The position numbers were made by a program, and so were the translations under genes. The notes beneath the pieces were generated by a model. The model searched no databases. It was given only the letters and a program-made list of their open reading frames with translations, and was not told the origin of the DNA. 6,493 bases of DNA from contig JAEVZY010000336.1 in assembly GCA_023392035.1 (NCBI GenBank), positions 1 to 6,493 of the forward strand, given 5' to 3'. Below are positions 1 to 5,614 of this stretch, piece after piece (position 1 is the first letter of the stretch; each line of letters opens with the position of its first letter). Source of the stretch: Pseudomonadota bacterium. Lineage in GTDB: Bacteria; Pseudomonadota; Gammaproteobacteria; Burkholderiales; Burkholderiaceae_D.

Positions 1-660
1 GAGGATGAAGGCCAGGATGGTCATCAGAATGAATGGGAGCCACTCCTGCGTGAGCACGAAGATAATGCCGAAACCGACCATGGTCACCGCCAGCACGAGG
101 TTCACGAAGTGCTGGCCCTTGAACACCACCGGCGCGCCCTGGAACAGGCGGAACTTGTACTTGCCGGCCAGCTTGCCGAAGGCAATCACGGAACCCGAGA
201 AAGTAATGGCGCCGACGAAGGTACCGATGAACAGTTCGATGCGGTTACCGACAGGGATCGCCTCGCCCTTGGCGACGATGGAGAAGGCATAGGGCTCGGC
301 CACGGCCGCCACCGCGATGCAAACCGCAGCCAGACCGATCAGCGAGTGCATGGCCGCAACCAGCTCCGGCATCTTGGTCATTTCGACCTTCTTGGCGAGG
401 ATGGCGCCGATGGTTCCACCAACCGCCACGCCCAGCACCACCAGGCCCAGGCCCATGCCGCCGGCCTGCATCTGGTCCTGCAGCTTCAGGATCAGGAGCA
501 CCGTGGTGACCACGGCAATCGCCATGCCGCTCATACCGAAGGCATTGCCGCGACGGGCGCTGGCGGGATGTGACAAGCCCTTCAAGGCCTGGATGAAACA
601 CACGGACGCGATCAAATACAAGAGCGTCACCAGGTTCATCGTTACGAAAGCGAGATTCAT
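1..660 (-). CDS. pntB: NAD(P) transhydrogenase subunit beta, N-terminal part (runs off left edge)
   Basis: Beta subunit of the proton-translocating Re/Si-type transhydrogenase of the inner membrane, which uses the proton gradient to drive NADH + NADP+ to NAD+ + NADPH. Only the first 220 codons are in the window. They are largely hydrophobic with several membrane helices. The stretch KKVEMTKMPELVAAMHS (about residues 90-106) is a family hallmark; His105 lies where the proton-channel histidine (E. coli beta-His91) is expected. The C-terminal NADP(H)-binding domain lies outside the window. The ATG overlaps the pntAB stop by one base (TAATG), and AAGGGGG about 7 bases upstream, inside the end of pntAB, is a strong ribosome binding site, so start and translational coupling are well supported. 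It is the last visible gene of the pntAA-panD-pntAB-pntB operon. Assignment is firm; whether the rest is intact cannot be seen. Confidence 0.95.
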   Translation of the reverse strand, partial: MNLAFVTMNLVTLLYLIASVCFIQALKGLSHPASARRGNAFGMSGMAIAVVTTVLLILKLQDQMQAGGMGLGLVVLGVAVGGTIGAILAKKVEMTKMPELVAAMHSLIGLAAVCIAVAAVAEPYAFSIVAKGEAIPVGNRIELFIGTFVGAITFSGSVIAFGKLAGKYKFRLFQGAPVVFKGQHFVNLVLAVTMVGFGIIFVLTQEWLPFILMTILAFIL

Positions 661-983
661 TATTTGGCCCCCTTGTCAGCGGCATTCGCCTTGGGCTCTT
701 TTTTCTTGAACATCTCAAGCATGCGCTGGGTGACCAGGAAGCCGCCGAAGACGTTGACGGCAGCCAGGGCAACGGCCAGCGTGCCCATCACGCGGCCGAG
801 CGTGCCTTCGGTCAGGCCGGCGGCCAGCATGGCGCCGACAATGACGATGGCCGAAATGGCGTTGGTGACCGCCATCAGCGGCGTGTGCAGGGCCGGCGTG
901 ACGGTCCACACGACGTGGTAGCCGACGTAGATCGCCAGCACGAAGATGATGAGGTTGATCAGTGTATGACTGACTGCTTCCAT
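660..983 (-). CDS. pntAB: NAD(P) transhydrogenase subunit alpha part 2 (membrane segment)
   Basis: Small 107-residue membrane subunit of the three-gene (Rhodospirillum rubrum-like) transhydrogenase, equal to the C-terminal membrane part of the fused E. coli PntA. It forms part of the proton channel together with PntB. Hydrophobic segments lie at about residues 8-28, 37-56 and 62-86; TPLMAVTNAISAIVIVGAM (34-52) is the family signature. The tail from residue 93 is short, lysine-rich and cytoplasmic in character. AAGGA about 9 bases before the ATG supports the start. The gene lies 61 bases after panD, and a GC-rich hairpin sits in that gap; the stop overlaps the pntB start. No defect seen. Confidence 0.95.
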   Translation of the reverse strand: MEAVSHTLINLIIFVLAIYVGYHVVWTVTPALHTPLMAVTNAISAIVIVGAMLAAGLTEGTLGRVMGTLAVALAAVNVFGGFLVTQRMLEMFKKKEPKANAADKGAK

Positions 984-1005
984 GATGCGTTTTCCTTGGG
1001 AGATG

Positions 1006-1021
1006 GACCGGCAGGCCGGTC
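1006..1021 (-). other. GC-rich inverted repeat between panD and pntAB
   Basis: Perfect 7-bp arms GACCGGC / GCCGGTC around a 2-base centre; as RNA it would fold as about 6 bp with a four-base loop. It lies in the 61-base gap between panD and pntAB, just before the pntAB ribosome binding site. No T-run follows on either strand, so it does not look like a standard intrinsic terminator. It could mark an mRNA processing or stability point, or partial attenuation, in the operon transcript. The function is inference. Confidence 0.45.
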
Positions 1022-1044
1022 GTGTCTGGTCCTTGTGATTGTGT

Positions 1045-1404
1045 TTATTTCTTGACGCTGCTGATGCCGTTGCGCTCGTCGACGAACACGATCTTCGGGC
1101 GGTAGCCCTCGATCTCGGCCTCGGTCATCGGCGCGTAGGTGCAGATGATGAGCAGGTCGCCGACGTGGGCCTTGCGGGCCGCCGCGCCATTGAGCGAAAT
1201 CTCGCCGCTGCCGCGCTTGCCGCGAATGGCGTAGGTCGAGAAGCGTTCGCCGTTGTTGATGTCGTAGAGCTCGATTTTTTCGAACTCGCGGATATCGGCG
1301 GCATCCAGCAGGTCTTCATCGATTCCGCACGAGCCCTCGTAGTTCAGGTCGCACTGCGTGACGGCCACGCGGTGGATCTTCGAGCGGAGCATGATTCTTT
1401 GCAT
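1045..1404 (-). CDS. panD: aspartate 1-decarboxylase (pyruvoyl-dependent)
   Basis: Cytoplasmic enzyme that decarboxylates L-aspartate to beta-alanine, the precursor joined to pantoate to form pantothenate and then CoA. At 119 residues it is near the usual size. The proenzyme cleaves itself at Gly24-Ser25 and Ser25 becomes the pyruvoyl group; YEGSC is seen at 22-26, exactly in place when the ATG at 1404 is used. Lys9, Arg54, Thr57 and Tyr58 also match the numbering of the E. coli active site. A second ATG at codon 5 is rejected because E. coli PanD also starts four residues before this Met. No strong ribosome binding site is visible, and the start is only 6 bases after the pntAA stop, so translation probably depends on coupling. 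Its place inside a transhydrogenase operon is unusual (see findings). Confidence 0.96.
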   Translation of the reverse strand: MQRIMLRSKIHRVAVTQCDLNYEGSCGIDEDLLDAADIREFEKIELYDINNGERFSTYAIRGKRGSGEISLNGAAARKAHVGDLLIICTYAPMTEAEIEGYRPKIVFVDERNGISSVKK

Positions 1405-1410
1405 GGCGGC

Positions 1411-2526
1411 CTACTTGCGCAGCACTTCGCCGCCGTGGGCGATCATGGTGGCAGTGATGATTTCATCTTCGCGGTTGATGATGAAATTGCCATCCTTGTC
1501 GAACACCAGCTTCATGAAGTCAAGCAGGTTGCGAGCGTACAGGGCCGAGGCATCGGCTGCCACCAGCGCCGGCAGATTGGCTTCGCCGACAATGTGCACG
1601 CCATGCTTGATGACGGTCTTGCCCAGTTCCGACAGCGGGCAGTTGCCGCCCTGCTCGACCGCCATGTCGACGATCACCGAGCCCGGCTTCATGGCCTTGA
1701 CTGTCTCTTCCGAGATCAGCACCGGCGCCTTGCGGCCGGGGATGAGGGCGGTGGTGATGATGATGTCGGCCTGCTTGGCGCGCTCATGCACCAGGGCGGC
1801 CTGGCGCTCCATCCAGGCTTGCGGCATGGCGCGCGCATAGCCGCCGCTGCCTTGCGCGATCTCGCGCTCTTCGTCGGTTTCAAACGGCACGTCGATGAAT
1901 TTCGCACCCAGCGACTCGACCTGCTCTTTCACGGGCGGACGCACGTCGGAAGCTTCGATCACGGCGCCCAGGCGCTTGGCGGTGGCGATTGCCTGCAAGC
2001 CGGCCACGCCCACGCCCATGATCAGCACGCGCGCCGCCTTGACGGTGCCGGCCGCGGTCATCAGCATCGGCATGAAGCGCTGGTAGGTGTTGGCGGCCAG
2101 CATGACGGCCTTGTAGCCGGCGATATTGGCTTGCGAAGACAGCACGTCCAGCGATTGCGCGCGGGTGATGCGCGGCGCCGCTTCCAGGGCAAAGGCGGTG
2201 AAACCGGCAGCGGCCATGGCGGCGGTGTTGTCGGCATCGAAGGGGTTCAACATGCCGACCAGCACGCTGCCCGATTTCATCATGCCGCGTTCTTCCGTAG
2301 ACGGTGCGCGCACCTTGAGCACCATCTCGGCGCCGAAGGCCTCGGCAGCAGAGACGATGGAGGCGCCGGCGGCGACATAGGCTTCGTCGGTGACGGAAGC
2401 GGTAACACCCGCTCCAGACTGCACCAGCACCGTGTGCTTGGCCGCGACCATCTTCTTCACGGTTTCCGGCGTAGCGGCGACACGGGTTTCTCCCGGCCGC
2501 GACTCGGCGGGAATGCCGATCTTCAT
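1411..2526 (-). CDS. pntAA: NAD(P) transhydrogenase subunit alpha part 1 (NAD(H)-binding domain I)
   Basis: Soluble 371-residue NAD(H)-binding subunit of the proton-translocating transhydrogenase; it sits on the cytoplasmic face and exchanges hydride with the NADP(H) domain of PntB. It is related to alanine dehydrogenase. The start MKIGIPAESRPGETRVAATP is typical. The RQD loop residues Arg119, Gln124 and Asp127 keep the 5- and 3-residue spacing of the R. rubrum protein. A Rossmann glycine motif GVGVAGLQAIATAKRLGA lies at 171-188, with Glu191/Asp194 following the second strand as expected for NAD(H). The protein ends without membrane helices, confirming the split form. GGAG 7 bases before the ATG supports the start. 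It is the first gene of the minus-strand operon. The product is firm. Confidence 0.97.
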   Translation of the reverse strand: MKIGIPAESRPGETRVAATPETVKKMVAAKHTVLVQSGAGVTASVTDEAYVAAGASIVSAAEAFGAEMVLKVRAPSTEERGMMKSGSVLVGMLNPFDADNTAAMAAAGFTAFALEAAPRITRAQSLDVLSSQANIAGYKAVMLAANTYQRFMPMLMTAAGTVKAARVLIMGVGVAGLQAIATAKRLGAVIEASDVRPPVKEQVESLGAKFIDVPFETDEEREIAQGSGGYARAMPQAWMERQAALVHERAKQADIIITTALIPGRKAPVLISEETVKAMKPGSVIVDMAVEQGGNCPLSELGKTVIKHGVHIVGEANLPALVAADASALYARNLLDFMKLVFDKDGNFIINREDEIITATMIAHGGEVLRK

Positions 2527-2565
2527 AAAGCTTCTCCGAATAGTAAGGATGAAAGATTGGGCAAG

Positions 2566-2593
2566 ATATTACACGGAAATACTCTTGCTTCAG
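2566..2593 (-). promoter_or_regulatory. possible promoter of the pntAA operon
   Basis: On the minus strand, TAATAT (2571-2566) resembles a -10 hexamer and CTGAAG (2593-2588) is a poor -35 at 16-base spacing. Transcription would start near 2559 and give a leader of about 33 bases carrying the GGAG site of pntAA. The -35 matches only three of six consensus bases, so this is a tentative call. Confidence 0.3.
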
Positions 2594-2749
2594 CCTCATT
2601 GCGCTCTCATCCGCACAGGCGGCCTGATTGCGCCCCAAAACCCGGCGCCAGAGGGAAAAGCTCGCGCGCGGCGGGCGCGCTGATGCATACGATAATTAAA
2701 TTTGATGGTCTTTTGCATGCGCTTTCGGCCATCTTCGGGCCGGGCGGGA

Positions 2750-2778
2750 CCACTCGGCGCGCAATTGCGGCCGAGTGG
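2750..2778. repeat. long inverted repeat upstream of nudJ
   Basis: Perfect 9-bp arms CCACTCGGC (2750-2758) and GCCGAGTGG (2770-2778) enclose an 11-base centre that itself contains the palindrome CGCAATTGCG (2760-2769). As a hairpin this gives 12 paired bases with one bulged G and an AATT loop. No T-run follows on either strand. It lies just upstream of the likely nudJ core promoter, so an operator or RNA structure is possible; function is inferred. Confidence 0.55.
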
Positions 2779-2812
2779 CGACGGCGCAAAAGCATGGGGG
2801 CGGCGCTCACTG

Positions 2813-2818
2813 TAGAAT
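2813..2818 (+). promoter_or_regulatory. likely -10 element for nudJ-mnmA
   Basis: TAGAAT matches five of six bases of the -10 consensus and would start transcription near 2825, giving a short leader that just includes the AAGGGA ribosome binding site at 2831. No good -35 hexamer is visible at 16-18 bases spacing. The placement also argues against translation starting at the in-frame ATG at 2817, which lies within this element. Confidence 0.45.
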
Positions 2819-2840
2819 GTCGCCTCTTCGAAGGGAAGCC

Positions 2841-3320
2841 ATGTCCGAGATCTGGAAACCATCCGTCACTGTTGCCGCCATCATCGAACGCCAGGGCCGC
2901 TTTTTGCTGGTTGAAGAAGAAACCAGCGACGGTATCCGGCTGAACCAGCCCGCCGGCCATCTCGATCCCGGCGAGTCGCTGCAACAGGCCGTGGTGCGTG
3001 AAGCCATGGAAGAAACGGCGCATGAATTCACCCCCAGCCATCTGGTGGGGGTGTACATGTCGCGCTATCTTTCTTCGCGTACCGGGCAGGATGTCACCTA
3101 CTTGCGCTTCGCCTTTGCCGGCAGCGCCGGCGCGCAGTACGACCAGCCGCTGGACCATGGCATCCTGCGCACCCTGTGGCTGAGCCATGCTGAATTGCTG
3201 GCCACGCGCGAGCAGCATCGCAGCCCGCTGGTGCTGCAATGCGTGGAAGATTATCTGCGCGGCCAGCGCGCGCCGCTGGAATTGCTGCATACCGATCCCA
3301 GCGTATTGGGAGCATTTTGA
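2841..3320 (+). CDS. nudJ: Nudix hydrolase, NudJ-type phosphatase
   Basis: Predicted cytoplasmic Nudix pyrophosphohydrolase of 159 residues. E. coli NudJ converts hydroxymethylpyrimidine pyrophosphate and thiamin pyrophosphate to the monophosphates and also acts on nucleoside tri- and diphosphates. The protein starts with WKPSVTVAAIIERQGRFLLV and has QPAGHLDPGES, both very like E. coli NudJ. The Nudix box runs Gly39-x5-Glu45-x7-Arg53-Glu54-x2-Glu57-Glu58, so the metal-binding glutamates are present; the usual late Gly of the box is Ala60. A conserved-looking RSPLV...C...Y..GQR.PLE segment lies near the C terminus (about 127-148). The ATG at 2841 is chosen over in-frame ATGs at 2775 and 2817 because of AAGGGA upstream and where homology begins. 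The stop overlaps the mnmA start by one base (TGATG). The nudJ-mnmA pairing is as in E. coli and supports the name. Confidence 0.88.
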   Translation: MSEIWKPSVTVAAIIERQGRFLLVEEETSDGIRLNQPAGHLDPGESLQQAVVREAMEETAHEFTPSHLVGVYMSRYLSSRTGQDVTYLRFAFAGSAGAQYDQPLDHGILRTLWLSHAELLATREQHRSPLVLQCVEDYLRGQRAPLELLHTDPSVLGAF

Positions 3321-4435
3321 TGGCCGGCAAGCGCGTCGTGCTGGGCATGTCCGGCGGGGTCGATTCCTCGGTCGCCGCCTGGCTGCTCAAGGAACAAGGC
3401 TATGAAGTGATCGGCCTGTTCATGAAGAACTGGGAAGACGACGACGATTCCGAGTACTGCTCCACCCGCGAAGACTGGATCGACGCGGCCAGCGTGGCGG
3501 ACGTGGTGGGCGTGGATATCGAGGCCGTCAATTTCGCCAGCGAATACAAGGACCGCGTGTTTGCCGAATTCCTGCGCGAATACGAGGCCGGCCGCACGCC
3601 GAACCCCGATGTGCTGTGCAATGCCGAAATCAAGTTCAAGGCCTTCCTCGATCACGCCGTATCCCTGGGTGCCGACCTGATCGCCACCGGCCATTACGCG
3701 CGCGTGCGCCAGGCCGACAATGGCAAATATCAATTGCTCAAGGCGCTGGACGGCAGCAAGGACCAAAGCTACTTCCTGCATCGCCTGAACCAGGACCAGT
3801 TGTCGCGCACGCTGTTTCCGCTGGGCGAAATTCGCAAGACCCAGGTCCGGGAAATCGCCGAACGGCTGGGCCTGCCCAATGCGAAGAAAAAGGATTCCAC
3901 CGGCATCTGCTTCATTGGCGAACGCCCTTTCCGGGAATTCCTGAACCGCTATCTGGCTTTCAAGCCCGGCCCCATGAAGACCGCCGATGGCAAGGTGGTG
4001 GGCGAGCATGTCGGCCTGTCTTTCTACACGCTGGGCCAGCGCAAGGGCATTGGCCTGGGCGGCATGAAGGCCTATCGCAATGCCGAGGGCGATGCCGCGC
4101 CCTGGTATGTGGCCAGGAAGGATGTTGCCAACAATACGCTGTACGTCGTGCAAGGCCATGACCATCCCTGGCTGTTGGCGGAAAACCTGGCCGCCGACCA
4201 GATGAGCTGGATTGCCGGCAGCGCGCCGCAGCCCGGCGCCTACCACGCCAAGACCCGCTATCGCCAGGCCGACGTCGCCTGCCATCTGCGCACGACGCAA
4301 GAAGACCGCTTCACGCTGGAATTCGAACAGGCGCAATGGGCGGTCACGCCCGGCCAATCGGCCGTGCTGTACGACGGTGACATCTGCCTGGGCGGCGGCA
4401 TCATCGCCTCTGCCGGCGCCTTGATCGCGGCCTGA
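3320..4435 (+). CDS. mnmA: tRNA-specific 2-thiouridylase MnmA
   Basis: Cytoplasmic enzyme that adenylates U34 and inserts sulfur to give 2-thiouridine at the wobble position of tRNAs for Glu, Gln and Lys, taking sulfur from the IscS-TusA-TusE relay. At 371 residues it has the usual length. The ATP-binding PP-loop SGGVDSS is at 11-17. Cys100 in NPDVLCNAEIKF and Cys197 in STGICFIGER are the two catalytic cysteines (E. coli Cys102 and Cys199). DQSYFLH (148-154) and the C-terminal beta-barrel region from about residue 215 are also typical. The ATG at 3320 is preferred over an upstream in-frame ATG at 3239: homology begins here, GGGAG lies a few bases upstream, and it gives TGATG coupling to nudJ. 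In E. coli mnmA is followed by hflD and purB; here it is followed by a terminator-like hairpin and an iron cluster. Confidence 0.97.
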   Translation: MAGKRVVLGMSGGVDSSVAAWLLKEQGYEVIGLFMKNWEDDDDSEYCSTREDWIDAASVADVVGVDIEAVNFASEYKDRVFAEFLREYEAGRTPNPDVLCNAEIKFKAFLDHAVSLGADLIATGHYARVRQADNGKYQLLKALDGSKDQSYFLHRLNQDQLSRTLFPLGEIRKTQVREIAERLGLPNAKKKDSTGICFIGERPFREFLNRYLAFKPGPMKTADGKVVGEHVGLSFYTLGQRKGIGLGGMKAYRNAEGDAAPWYVARKDVANNTLYVVQGHDHPWLLAENLAADQMSWIAGSAPQPGAYHAKTRYRQADVACHLRTTQEDRFTLEFEQAQWAVTPGQSAVLYDGDICLGGGIIASAGALIAA

Positions 4436-4448
4436 GGCCTGCGCCACC

Positions 4449-4480
4449 GCCGGGACGCTGGGTCCCGGCACTCCTCTTTT
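4449..4480 (+). terminator. probable Rho-independent terminator of nudJ-mnmA
   Basis: A perfect 8-bp stem GCCGGGAC / GTCCCGGC with a five-base loop (GCTGG) begins 13 bases after the mnmA stop and is followed by a pyrimidine tract CTCCTCTTTT. The T-tract is interrupted by C, so termination may be incomplete. Confidence 0.6.
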
Positions 4481-4561
4481 CCCTGATATTTCGCTCTCCC
4501 GTTGCGGGGAAGGCGCACTTTCGTGCAAATGCCCCTTGCCAAGCGCGTTTTTTTACCGAAT

Positions 4562-4607
4562 AATCTAAATAAGAATTGTTCGCATTTAGATTGCATATTT
4601 AGATTGC
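4562..4607. repeat. three copies of a 9-bp element in the hemP control region
   Basis: ATTTAGATT occurs on the plus strand at 4584-4592 and 4597-4605 (both extended to ATTTAGATTGC) and inverted as AATCTAAAT at 4562-4570. The direct copies are 13 bases apart start to start; the inverted copy and the first direct copy are separated by 13 bases. The group overlaps the Fur-like box and lies just before hemP. The surroundings are much richer in AT than the flanking genes, including a T7 run at 4548-4554. Confidence 0.7.
4568..4586. promoter_or_regulatory. Fur-like operator upstream of hemP
   Basis: AATAAGAATTGTTCGCATT matches the palindromic Fur pattern AATGAGAATnATTCTCATT at all but three specified positions. 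HemP genes are widely under Fur control, and every recognisable gene downstream handles iron, which fits. The core promoter is less clear: TTGTTC (4576-4581) and TAGATT (4600-4605) at 18-base spacing is one candidate, in which case Fur would cover the -35. Confidence 0.65.
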
Positions 4608-4615
4608 CTCGATCA

Positions 4616-4813
4616 ATGGACCTGAGCGAAACACGGGAACTGGGCCAGCGCCACAGCGATGAAGCAGGACGAATCAGTCCGGCCCAAGCGCCGCTGCCGC
4701 GCATGACCAGTCGCGATCTGCTCGGTGCCCTGCGCGAAATCGAGATTGAACACGCCGGTCGCATTTATCGCTTGCGGCTGACGCACTCCAACAAGCTCAT
4801 CCTCACCGCCTGA
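4616..4813 (+). CDS. hemP: HemP family protein (hemin uptake protein)
   Basis: Small soluble protein of 65 residues. The C-terminal half (31-65) has the family pattern: SRDLLGALREIEIEHAG, then YRLRLT at 51-56 and KLILTA at the end. The first 30 residues are variable and hydrophilic. HemP genes are Fur-controlled and usually lie by haem receptors; HmuP, a relative in rhizobia, acts as a transcriptional co-activator, so a regulatory role is possible. No signal peptide or membrane segment is seen. The ATG at 4616 is chosen because an in-frame extension to 4502 would read across the Fur-like box; an internal ATG at 4703 (Met30) is a possible shorter start. No clear ribosome binding site precedes the ATG. 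The stop is 9 bases before the permease gene, indicating an operon. Confidence 0.85.
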   Translation: MDLSETRELGQRHSDEAGRISPAQAPLPRMTSRDLLGALREIEIEHAGRIYRLRLTHSNKLILTA

Positions 4814-4822
4814 ACCCACACC

Positions 4823-5614
4823 ATGGTGCCCGTACTCCTGATCAGTTTTCGCGAAGGCCTGGAAGCATTCCTGATCATCGCCATCGCCCTGATTTACCTT
4901 GCCAAGACCGAGCGGCGCGAGCTGATTCCCGCGGTGTACGGCGGCGTCGCCATGGCCCTGGCCTTGTCGGCCGGCCTCGGCATGGCGCTGGCCCGGCTGG
5001 GCGCCCTGTCGCCGGCCTGGGAAGGCACGATGGCGCTGGTGGCCGCGGTCTCGGTCATCTACTGCACCGTGCACATGATGCGCATGGGTCGCTTCATGAA
5101 GCGTGAAATCACCGACGGCCTGAACCGCGCCGACAGTTCGCCGCGCCGCGGCTTTGCGCTGGTCTTCCTGTTTTCGGTCTTCATGGTCGGCCGCGAAGGG
5201 GTGGAAACGGCAACCATGATCGCCTCGCTGGCGCAGCAGGCAGAAAACTCTCAAATGGCAATCGGCGGACTGATCGGGGTAGTGCTGGCCGGCGCCGTGG
5301 CCGCGGCCTGGGTGCGCTTTGGCCAACGCGTCAATCTCAGCCGTTTCTTCCAGTTGACCGCCATCTTCATGGTGGTGTTTGCCTGCCAACTGGTGTTCTA
5401 CGCCTTCCATGAATTCACCGAGACCGGCTTGCTGCCGCTCGACAATGCTTATTGGCACATCGTGACCGAACCCTGGGGTCCGGAAGGCGTTTATGGCCAA
5501 TGGTTCTCGTACAGCCTGGGACTCTTGCCCCTGGGCTGGATGGTCTACGCCTGGTATGCCGACCGCAAGTCGCGCTCGATGGCGCCGGCTGCTTCCACTT
5601 CGCATGGTGCCTGA
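4823..5614 (+). CDS. FTR1 family iron permease
   Basis: Predicted inner-membrane iron permease of 263 residues, related to yeast Ftr1 and bacterial EfeU/FtrC. The two iron-binding REGxE motifs are present: REGLE at 10-14 in the first helix and REGVE at 124-128 in the fourth, consistent with the duplicated three-helix design. About seven membrane segments can be drawn (near 3-27, 37-60, 66-87, 111-136, 145-167, 177-199, 226-245). FHEFTE (195-200) before the last helix is also of the family type. The length matches a permease without extra domains. Known relatives work with a periplasmic iron-binding or oxidising partner (EfeO/EfeB or FtrA/B/D); none is encoded in the window. No good ribosome binding site precedes the ATG, so coupling to hemP is likely. 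The family is firm; substrate valence is not shown by the sequence. Confidence 0.93.
   Translation: MVPVLLISFREGLEAFLIIAIALIYLAKTERRELIPAVYGGVAMALALSAGLGMALARLGALSPAWEGTMALVAAVSVIYCTVHMMRMGRFMKREITDGLNRADSSPRRGFALVFLFSVFMVGREGVETATMIASLAQQAENSQMAIGGLIGVVLAGAVAAAWVRFGQRVNLSRFFQLTAIFMVVFACQLVFYAFHEFTETGLLPLDNAYWHIVTEPWGPEGVYGQWFSYSLGLLPLGWMVYAWYADRKSRSMAPAASTSHGA

Larger units (their letters stand above)
2527..2840. other. divergent intergenic region between pntAA and nudJ
   Basis: A 314-base gap between divergently read genes, so it should hold promoters for both. It contains two more AT-rich patches (about 2540-2585 and 2681-2715), a GC-rich hairpin-prone stretch at 2664-2680 (arms GCGCGC), a long inverted repeat at 2750-2778 and a -10-like hexamer at 2813-2818. 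I find no convincing small gene on either strand. Confidence 0.6.

Noticed and set aside
2775..2840. N-terminal extension of nudJ from ATG 2775 or 2817
   Set aside because: Homology to NudJ starts at 2841, a ribosome binding site precedes that ATG, and ATG 2817 lies within the likely -10 element.
1039..2943. Very long open frame on the plus strand (634 codons) antisense to panD and pntAA
   Set aside because: It is rich in His, Arg, Gly and Ala, lies opposite two unmistakable genes and has no family resemblance; long antisense frames are expected in high-GC DNA.
3239..3319. N-terminal extension of mnmA by 27 codons
   Set aside because: It would overlap the end of nudJ in another frame; the typical MnmA start and TGATG coupling point to 3320.
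3251..4528. 425-codon minus-strand frame opposite mnmA
   Set aside because: The opposite strand is a well-conserved mnmA with both catalytic cysteines; the antisense product has low-complexity composition.
4509..4554. Possible second terminator before hemP (GCAC-TTTC-GTGC followed further on by T7)
   Set aside because: The stem has only 4 bp and is about 25 bases from the T-run, so they do not form a terminator; the T-run is better seen as part of an AT-rich promoter region.
4502..4615. Upstream extension of hemP by 38 codons
   Set aside because: The extension would translate the AT-rich control region with the Fur-like box and repeats, and HemP proteins are short.
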